44,166 bases of DNA from a virus: positions 1 to 44,166 of IMG/VR virus record IMGVR_UViG_3300047546_000731; one strand, 5' to 3'. Of this stretch, positions 39,525-44,166 are shown piece after piece. Positions within the stretch are counted from its first letter, which is position 1. Each line of letters opens with the position of its first letter. A program made the position numbers and the translations under genes. The notes under the pieces are model-generated. The model saw only the letters and a list, made by a program, of their open reading frames with translations, searched no databases and was not told the DNA's origin.

Positions 39525-40604
39525 TTATGGGAGACCTTGCTCACGCAAGATAGAAAGAGGAGTAATGCGAATGAGCTGGCCATACTCCTCTGTCTGTTCT
39601 ATGTATATCATACGATCCACCGACACACCGGAGTCATACAGTGCTAACCTTGCCGGGCCGAGAATATCAGCCAATACTTCCCGTGGGAGCATAGCGATTA
39701 ATTCATCCCTAGAAAGGTCGGTCGGCACTGCGCCACCACGAACACCAGCATAATCCATCCATGTAGCCGATATAGGCACAAGCATGCACCTACACCGTGG
39801 ATGTGATTCAAAATCATCCGTTGTTGCGTAGATCTTGCCATGTAGCGCCAAGCATCCCACGCATGTCTTATTATCAATGACTGCGACACGTCGATATCCA
39901 CGAACAATGTTTGGGTTTAGCCTATTGATCCGCTGCACAACGCTACGTGAAGTTTCCATAATCTCTGTCGTTGATATATTCTCAGCGTAGCTATCAATGA
40001 CATCAATCGCTTCGTTTACATCGCGTATAAAGTCTTCCCTGGTTACATCTGGATTCGATGCATTCTCAGTCAGCCTAACAATATAGCGAGTAAATGTATC
40101 TGTTGACGTCTGTCTTACTAAGTCACTGATGCGTGTACCGCCAAAGCTAAACCCAGTGTTGAATTCTTTCTTCTCTGGAGTGCGAATCTTTGGCTTCATG
40201 ACACGCGCTGGCTTTGCGCCCATGTATGCAACGATTACAGGAGGATAGAACATCAATGTGGCAGATATGGCAGCATCCTGCGCCGCTTCTACGTCATCCT
40301 CTACGGATTCAGCGTATCTGTCCTGCTTCTCTGGATCCTGTAACAAGTCGATGATTTCTCTGTAGAACATCTGGACTTGAAGCTCCGTCACGTCTGGCTT
40401 GTGAGCCATAGCAAGAAGATCAATGATGCGGTCATACACCTCAACAAAAGTGTTACTCAACTTATCCTTGGCTTGCAGTAAGACGCTGTCTATTTCGTCA
40501 CGGTAGTAACCGAGAGCGCCATTGACGTAGTTGTAGGTTTCCTTTGTGCTGATACGCTCGCAGCAACCATCACCGCAGATGTAAGACATCCACTTATTGT
40601 CCAT
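39525..40604 (-). CDS. SPP1 gp7 / Mu F-like minor head protein, 359 aa
   Basis: Start ATG 40604 with AAGGAG. A long helical middle (RYAESVEDDVEAAQDAAISA; TRYIVRLTENASNPDVTRED) is followed by the gp7/Mu-F C-terminal motif: VAVIDNKTCVGCLALHGKIY, FESHPRCRCMLVPIS, with the characteristic Cys pairs and HPRCRC. Usually encoded directly after the portal gene; here it is about 8 kb away with its own terminator, so head genes are split. Confidence 0.78.
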   Translation of the reverse strand: MDNKWMSYICGDGCCERISTKETYNYVNGALGYYRDEIDSVLLQAKDKLSNTFVEVYDRIIDLLAMAHKPDVTELQVQMFYREIIDLLQDPEKQDRYAESVEDDVEAAQDAAISATLMFYPPVIVAYMGAKPARVMKPKIRTPEKKEFNTGFSFGGTRISDLVRQTSTDTFTRYIVRLTENASNPDVTREDFIRDVNEAIDVIDSYAENISTTEIMETSRSVVQRINRLNPNIVRGYRRVAVIDNKTCVGCLALHGKIYATTDDFESHPRCRCMLVPISATWMDYAGVRGGAVPTDLSRDELIAMLPREVLADILGPARLALYDSGVSVDRMIYIEQTEEYGQLIRITPLSILREQGLP

Positions 40605-40617
40605 AAAAACATTCTCC

Positions 40618-40647
40618 TTGCTATACAACCACCACTTGTTATAGAAT
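40618..40647 (+). promoter_or_regulatory. Promoter of the Tad2-like operon
   Basis: TTGCTA (40618-40623), 18 bases, TAGAAT (40642-40647) on the plus strand, 43 bases before ATG 40691. It overlaps the 5' leader of the leftward gp7-like gene, so the two transcripts diverge from a shared 85-base region. Confidence 0.5.
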
Positions 40648-40690
40648 AGTGTAACGCATTTTGATGCTACCACGGGGAATAGTGAGGCAT

Positions 40691-40906
40691 ATGTCGAACA
40701 AGAAACAAGGTTTTACATGGGCGCTTGTCGAGTTAATGAAGGGAAACCCGGTTACTCGGTTTGAAGCTCGTTGGTTATTGCAGATGGTAGAGAAATCCAT
40801 CATTCGTTACCGCATTGACGGCGCTGGTAACCGTGTATTTGAAGGCCATGCAACGCTTTCATCTGCTGACCTTCTTGCCAATGATTGGACAGATTACGAA
40901 GCATGA
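40691..40906 (+). CDS. Tad2-like (DUF2829-type) protein 1, 71 aa
   Basis: ATG 40691 with GTGAGG just upstream. N-terminus GFTWALVELMKGNPVTRFEA and C-terminus SSADLLANDWTDY follow the DUF2829 frame: F-x-x-A-L-x-x-L-x-x-G-x-x-V-x-R near the start and D-L-x-x-x-D-W at the end. DUF2829 includes Tad2, a sponge that sequesters the Thoeris signal molecule. The usual G-W after the Arg is weaker here (ARW). First gene of a fully coupled operon. Confidence 0.65.
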   Translation: MSNKKQGFTWALVELMKGNPVTRFEARWLLQMVEKSIIRYRIDGAGNRVFEGHATLSSADLLANDWTDYEA

Positions 40907-41121
40907 CATTTGCACAGGCATATCCACGGTTATTTGAAGGCCGTGGGATCAGGCGCCAAGCATGGGAGCCAGGGATGGTTGTGCGTTTATCAGCAATTAA
41001 CGCAGATCATCTAGTCATGCATTATGTGGGTGGTAACCGTTCGGTGTTCTGTCCAGCTGCATCTGACTTATACGATAGGCAATTACAACAACTTAGGGAC
41101 GACTGGGAGGTAGTGTTATGA
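40903..41121 (+). CDS. Tad2-like (DUF2829-type) protein 2, 72 aa
   Basis: ATGA overlap at 40903. Best member of the set: MTFAQAYPRLFEGRGIRRQA then WEPGMVVRL, ending LRDDWEVVL. It matches the DUF2829 opening (F-x-x-A-x-x-x-L-x-x-G-x-x-I-x-R-x-x-W) and the terminal D-W-E. Short length is normal for the family. Signal sequestration in the cytoplasm is inferred from the family; the ligand is unknown. Confidence 0.75.
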   Translation: MTFAQAYPRLFEGRGIRRQAWEPGMVVRLSAINADHLVMHYVGGNRSVFCPAASDLYDRQLQQLRDDWEVVL

Positions 41122-41420
41122 CACACATAACTGTAAAAGACAACGGATTTGACTTTCCTGACCATTGGATAGAAGTATACGAAGTTTGCGCTGACAATGG
41201 GTACGGTGCGAAGATTGCGCAATATGAGCAAGTTGCCATTGGTGCAGTCGTGCAGGAAATGCGCAACGTAAAGCATGGCACGATCAAACCAGAAAAGCAT
41301 CATCAACAAGTGTTGGATATGGTCAAAGAATTGATCGAGACGACGGATGTAGACGAATGGCTTCAAGAGCTTACTGAAATCTTGACGGACTTCAACTACG
41401 AGTTGGAGTACGAAGACTAA
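41118..41420 (+). CDS. Acidic hypothetical protein in the Tad2-like operon, 100 aa
   Basis: ATGA overlap upstream, TAATG downstream. About one residue in four is Asp or Glu, concentrated in the C-half (LIETTDVDEWLQELTEILTD then FNYELEYED); Lys/Arg are few. No family recognised. Its place inside an apparent anti-defence operon makes an immunity-related or DNA-mimic role worth testing, by context only. Confidence 0.65.
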   Translation: MTHITVKDNGFDFPDHWIEVYEVCADNGYGAKIAQYEQVAIGAVVQEMRNVKHGTIKPEKHHQQVLDMVKELIETTDVDEWLQELTEILTDFNYELEYED

Positions 41421-41818
41421 TGGACAAGCGCAAGAAGCTCAGCGACACAGACATCAAGAAGATTCATCGCCTGTTGAAACAAGGTGTCAAAGGCGAAGCG
41501 ATCATGCAGCTTATGGGCATCAGTAGCACACATTTCTACAGAATCCAACAAGCGTATCGCAATGGCGAAGTCAACTTGAAGCGTACATCGCTTCATAGCA
41601 TTTCACACTTTGTTGCATCTGGACTACCATTCAAGCGCATCGCATGGAAAAACCACCTCTACTATTACTATGACACTGAACAATCCTGGTTCGTAAAGCA
41701 TAGGTGCATGTTTGGCAAGAGCAATGATTACGAAGTCATTGAATACACTCTCAATCTAAGCTTGCAAGACTTGCTTGCCAAGGATTGGGTTGCGCTTACA
41801 TGGGAGTCAGTACGATGA
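41420..41818 (+). CDS. HTH domain fused to a Tad2-like domain, 132 aa
   Basis: Residues 5-48 form a small HTH of the resolvase/homeodomain-like kind (KLSDTDIKKIHRLLKQGVKG, EAIMQLMGISSTHFYRIQQA). Residues 61-130 repeat the DUF2829 layout: SISHFVASGLPFKRIAWKNH, LYYYYD, then LSLQDLLAKDWVALTWE. I know of no described protein with this pairing, so a ligand-sensing regulator is a possible reading. Coupled on both sides. Confidence 0.65.
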   Translation: MDKRKKLSDTDIKKIHRLLKQGVKGEAIMQLMGISSTHFYRIQQAYRNGEVNLKRTSLHSISHFVASGLPFKRIAWKNHLYYYYDTEQSWFVKHRCMFGKSNDYEVIEYTLNLSLQDLLAKDWVALTWESVR

Positions 41819-42009
41819 CAGGTGTAGATGCACTGATCGCATTGCGTGAAGGTAAAGCCATAAGGCGATCAATATGGCTGAAAGACATGGTAATCCGTGT
41901 CATTGACAATGAGCTGTCATGGGAACGCCATAAACATAGATGGCCATGCAGAGAACACAACTGCAGTATACAGAACATGTTGCACGATGATTGGGAGGTA
42001 GTGAAATGA
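41815..42009 (+). CDS. Tad2-like (DUF2829-type) protein 4, 64 aa
   Basis: MTGVDALIALREGKAIRRSI then WLKDMVIRVID, ending MLHDDWEVVK. The G-K-x-I-R-R-x-x-W opening and D-D-W-E-V-V end closely parallel protein 2, while the middle (WERHKHRWPCREHNC) is different and carries two Cys. ATGA overlaps on both ends. Confidence 0.75.
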   Translation: MTGVDALIALREGKAIRRSIWLKDMVIRVIDNELSWERHKHRWPCREHNCSIQNMLHDDWEVVK

Positions 42010-42224
42010 AATTCAGTGAAGTGGTCGAGGCACTTATGATGGGTAAGCGTATACGTAAGATTAGCTGGGATACACATCATGCGTACGTTATTTATGAAAA
42101 GGAATACAACACATTTGACTTTTACATGATGTCAGATGGAGAAGTTTACAACTTACAGTCGTACACAACGCTTGATCTGACACCTAGGGATTTGGTATCC
42201 ACTGATTGGGAAATATTGGAATGA
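42006..42224 (+). CDS. Tad2-like (DUF2829-type) protein 5, 72 aa
   Basis: MKFSEVVEALMMGKRIRKIS then WDTHHAYVIYE, ending LTPRDLVSTDWEILE. It follows the DUF2829 frame (F-x-x-x-x-x-A-L-x-x-G-K-x-I-R-x-x-x-W; D-L-x-x-x-D-W-E) with an aromatic-rich middle (YNTFDFYMMSDGEVYNLQSY). Highly divergent from its paralogues except at these ends. Confidence 0.75.
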   Translation: MKFSEVVEALMMGKRIRKISWDTHHAYVIYEKEYNTFDFYMMSDGEVYNLQSYTTLDLTPRDLVSTDWEILE

Positions 42225-42529
42225 CAGTACATACATACAAAATCAACATGGTAGGCACGGTTGGCTTAACAGAACAATATGACGGATTAGGAGAAGCATA
42301 CGATCACAACGTATGGGATATGGACTGCATTCATGACATGCACATTTTTGACCTACTGCTTGAGCAGCTCAATATGGCTGAGGATGACTCCATCTTGTGG
42401 TTTGATAGTACAAAACCAGGTGATCCAAAGCAATGGACAATGGCTTCTTGGAACGGAACCTTTAAAGCTGTAGCACGATTGGTTACCGATGAAGAAATAG
42501 CAGAAGCAGAATCCAAAGACAAAGAGTGA
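42221..42529 (+). CDS. Acidic hypothetical protein at the end of the Tad2-like operon, 102 aa
   Basis: ATGA overlap at 42221. Strongly acidic: YDGLGEAYDHNVWDMDCIHD, LNMAEDDSILWFDSTKPGDP, ending VTDEEIAEAESKDKE, with few basic residues. It lacks the Tad2 frame. No family recognised; a DNA-mimic or other anti-immunity role is only suggested by charge and neighbours. Confidence 0.65.
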   Translation: MTVHTYKINMVGTVGLTEQYDGLGEAYDHNVWDMDCIHDMHIFDLLLEQLNMAEDDSILWFDSTKPGDPKQWTMASWNGTFKAVARLVTDEEIAEAESKDKE

Positions 42530-42601
42530 TGGTAGAATCTTCTCTGTATAAGAAAGGTCTCCAGAAAACCCGGTTCATATACAATCCTTCTGTCCAACCA
42601 G

Positions 42602-42673
42602 AAAAGACCACTGGCAAGTATGCATCTGAGTAAGCACCCTCAGGCGAAGTGCATATACGGTAGTGGTCTTTTT
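42602..42673 (+). ncRNA. Nested stem structure ending in a T run (operon terminator or small RNA)
   Basis: Outer stem AAAAGACCACT (42602-42612) with AGTGGTCTTTT (42662-42672), 11 bp, followed by T and G. Inside it, GTATGCA can pair with TGCATATAC and CTGAG with CTCAG, giving a three-tier stem. It should end the Tad2-like transcript, but the internal helices exceed what a terminator needs. Not a tRNA by layout. Confidence 0.5.
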
Positions 42674-42680
42674 GTTTGCC

Positions 42681-42732
42681 AACTTGTAAGAGATCCTTAC
42701 AAGTTCAACTGTTTCCGGAATAGAAACAGTTG
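42681..42732. repeat. Two back-to-back perfect inverted repeats
   Basis: AACTTGTAAG/CTTACAAGTT (10 bp, loop AGATC, 42681-42705) is followed directly by CAACTGTTT/AAACAGTTG (9 bp, loop CCGGAATAG, 42706-42732). The arms differ, so these are two separate hairpins or operator sites. They sit right upstream of the promoter-like boxes at 42730-42759. Confidence 0.65.
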
Positions 42733-42765
42733 TAAAGAAATCCTTGACTAGTGTAAACTACAGAC

Positions 42766-42858
42766 GGCAGGAGCAATCCTGACTACGTTTAATCAACAAC
42801 TATTGGATTGGTGCTTGATGAGCGACAGAAAGACCACCTACTTTGGGTGGTCTTTTTG
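42766..42858 (+). ncRNA. Candidate small RNA, rightward
   Basis: Boxes TTGTAA (42730-42735) and TAAACT (42754-42759) with 18-base spacing predict a start near 42766. The transcript would contain CAGGA-GCAA-TCCTG (GNRA tetraloop stem, 42768-42781) and end at the terminator AAAGACCACC...GGTGGTCTTTTT (42829-42858). Its end overlaps the 3' end of the methyltransferase gene antisense. No known RNA family recognised. Confidence 0.35.
42829..42858. terminator. Terminator shared by the plus-strand RNA and the methyltransferase
   Basis: AAAGACCACC and GGTGGTCTTT are perfect 10-bp arms around a 7-base loop, followed by TTG on the plus strand. The methyltransferase stop (42838) lies within the stem. 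The stem uses the same AGACCAC/GTGGTCT core as the element at 42602-42673. Confidence 0.7.
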
Positions 42859-44145
42859 CTTGTAAGCATGTACTACTCTGGCTTCCGCTATCTTGTAGTA
42901 CTCCTCATCCATCTCACAACCGATAAATCGGAATCCCTCAAGCATGGCAGCTTTACCTGTCGTCCCGGAACCCATGAAAGGATCCAGTACTACGCCACCA
43001 GGCTGAGTAACCAACCGACATAAGTAACGCATGAGGTCGGTAGGTTTTACCGTTGGATGTGGGTTACTTACCTTCTGTAACTCTACATGAGTAATACCAG
43101 CAGCTCTCTCAGCGGCGTTTCCTAGCCTAGTATTACCTTGACCATTGTTATGCGTTCCACTGCCACGGTTATACTGTGCTTCAAAGTCTTCTAGACCTTC
43201 GTTACGATCAGCTTTATTAGCCTTTGGACAGTAGAAGAAGCGAGCAGCAGATCCTGTAGAAGCATCGCTTCGACCAGAAGCGATATACCCTGTCTTCTTC
43301 CCGTTATTATTGAAATGACGAGCGCCATCCGTATTAACCCATGAACCACCTTTGACATCAGGGAAGAGATCCAATACCTCTTGGCTACCATCATGTATAA
43401 AGTTAGCTGGCCATCGACCCAACGGACTAGCTGGGTTAGCACCACTTAGGTCGCTACTATTCTTCCAGCTATTTTCCATGGATCCGCCACGCTCACGGAT
43501 AGCATCCACACCACGAGATAACTTCCCAAAGTCATCTTGATCCATAGGCACACGGCAGCCATCTATATTCATAGCACCAGTGCCCCACTTCAATACATTC
43601 TCAGCTATAGTCCCATCCAAAGGCTTACGAGCCACAGTAATGGGTTCAATGCTCGGCTTCAGCGCACTGCCCCAGCCACTCCAAACCTTTGCATCATCTG
43701 TCTTTGGCTCATACGGGCCAACAGGATTACTAGTAAGCTTGTTCTCCTGCTCCACATCAGATGCCTGGTAACTACTAGCAGTAGGTATAGACCTACCTCT
43801 ATTACCATGACCAGCCATCTTATCTATAGAACAACTGACGTTATGACTCTTAGGAAATCCAGATCCATACACCCAAGCAATCATGTCCCTAATCTCAAAC
43901 CCAGCATCCTCGATATTAACCGCCATACGATGCTGAGTCCTACTACCAGCAAAAGCTAACAAATAACCACCAGGCTTCAACACCCGTAAACACTCTTTCC
44001 AAATAGCAACAGATGGAACATCATAGTCCCACCTCTTACCCATGAAACTCAAACCATAAGGAGGATCACAAACAACACTGTCAACACTACAATCCTCAAC
44101 ACCACTCAAAACATCCAAACAATCACCCAACAACAACGTATACAA
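42838..44145 (-). CDS. DPPY-type DNA methyltransferase (N6-adenine or N4-cytosine), 435 aa
   Basis: Motif IV DPPY at residues 27-30 (VVCDPPYGLSFMGKRWDY) comes before the SAM-binding motif I near the C-terminus (LDPFMGSGTTGKAAMLEGF, RFIGCEMDEEYYKIA), with the target-recognition part between: the beta-class order. VHPTVKPTDLMRYL-like SNPHPTVKPTDLMRYLCRLV also fits. The TTG start at 44145 has GGGGGA upstream. No restriction partner, so an orphan self-protecting enzyme; with the C5 methyltransferase it gives the phage two modification activities. The start lies in the terminal overlap. Confidence 0.9.
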   Translation of the reverse strand: MYTLLLGDCLDVLSGVEDCSVDSVVCDPPYGLSFMGKRWDYDVPSVAIWKECLRVLKPGGYLLAFAGSRTQHRMAVNIEDAGFEIRDMIAWVYGSGFPKSHNVSCSIDKMAGHGNRGRSIPTASSYQASDVEQENKLTSNPVGPYEPKTDDAKVWSGWGSALKPSIEPITVARKPLDGTIAENVLKWGTGAMNIDGCRVPMDQDDFGKLSRGVDAIRERGGSMENSWKNSSDLSGANPASPLGRWPANFIHDGSQEVLDLFPDVKGGSWVNTDGARHFNNNGKKTGYIASGRSDASTGSAARFFYCPKANKADRNEGLEDFEAQYNRGSGTHNNGQGNTRLGNAAERAAGITHVELQKVSNPHPTVKPTDLMRYLCRLVTQPGGVVLDPFMGSGTTGKAAMLEGFRFIGCEMDEEYYKIAEARVVHAYKQKDHPK

Positions 44146-44166
44146 TCAACATATCCCCCATTGACC
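44040..44166. repeat. Terminal direct repeat, right copy
   Basis: Exact copy of bases 1-127. On the closed circle, base 44166 is followed by base 128, which puts the non-coding region 128-1175 directly upstream of the leftward methyltransferase gene. Confidence 0.93.

Larger units (their letters stand above)
42530..42837. other. Non-coding region with structured elements
   Basis: About 308 bases between the Tad2-like operon and the methyltransferase. Contains a nested stem structure (42602-42673), two adjacent perfect inverted repeats (42681-42732), a promoter-like pair of boxes (42730-42759) and a GNRA-loop mini-hairpin (42768-42781) leading to the terminator at 42829. No open frame of note. 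Confidence 0.7.

Noticed and set aside
42602-42673. tRNA or tRNA-like structure
   Set aside because: No anticodon arm, T-loop consensus or acceptor geometry; the outer stem ends in a T run like a terminator.

Overview
The window is a complete, circularly closed genome of a tailed double-stranded DNA phage (siphovirus type: HK97-like capsid, tape measure of only 640 residues, no sheath gene seen). Bases 1-127 are repeated exactly at 44040-44166, so the unique circle is 44,039 bp. No integrase, recombinase, DNA polymerase, helicase or tRNA is recognisable, so the phage probably is lytic, or at least not an integrating prophage, and borrows the host replisome. The host cannot be named from the sequence.

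Layout. (a) 107-1175: non-coding, with a 21-bp inverted repeat, a G-quadruplex motif, perfect palindromes and a GC-rich stretch made of a few recurring words. (b) 1176-3547, leftward: seven small genes, four encoding proteins of 32-83 aa (three with membrane segments), plus a Cys-rich GP88-like protein. (c) 3548-4430: non-coding, with CCGT microsatellites and a 34-bp palindrome. (d) 4431-10289, leftward: early/replication module with LuxR-type and XRE-type regulators, ERF annealase, Gp157-like protein, double RHH protein, replication initiator with iteron-like repeats inside the gene, excisionase-like HTH and DUF1064 nuclease. (e) 10376-34320, leftward: SSB, terminase, portal, protease-scaffold fusion, capsid, head-tail connectors, an inserted block of lysis-type membrane proteins and two duplicated beta-helix fibre cassettes, two tail-tube paralogues, frameshifted tail chaperone, tape measure and distal tail proteins. 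(f) 34366-38498, rightward: nuclease, CHAP endolysin, C5-cytosine methyltransferase, ThyX and dUTPase. (g) 38495-40604, leftward: metallophosphoesterase and a displaced SPP1 gp7-like minor head protein. (h) 40691-42529, rightward: a tightly coupled seven-gene operon in which five genes resemble the DUF2829/Tad2 family (Thoeris anti-defence), one fused to an HTH domain. (i) 42530-42837: structured non-coding DNA. (j) 42838-44145, leftward: a DPPY-type DNA methyltransferase running into the terminal repeat.

How the parts fit: the initiator with its internal iterons, the annealase set and host enzymes copy the genome; ThyX and dUTPase shape the nucleotide pool; two methyltransferases probably protect against restriction, and the Tad2-like array probably protects against nucleotide-signal immunity. 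The late operon builds the particle. The most interesting parts are the Tad2-like array with its HTH fusion, the duplicated three-gene fibre cassette with its tiny conserved peptides, and the word-repeat islands around 0.5-4.4 kb.
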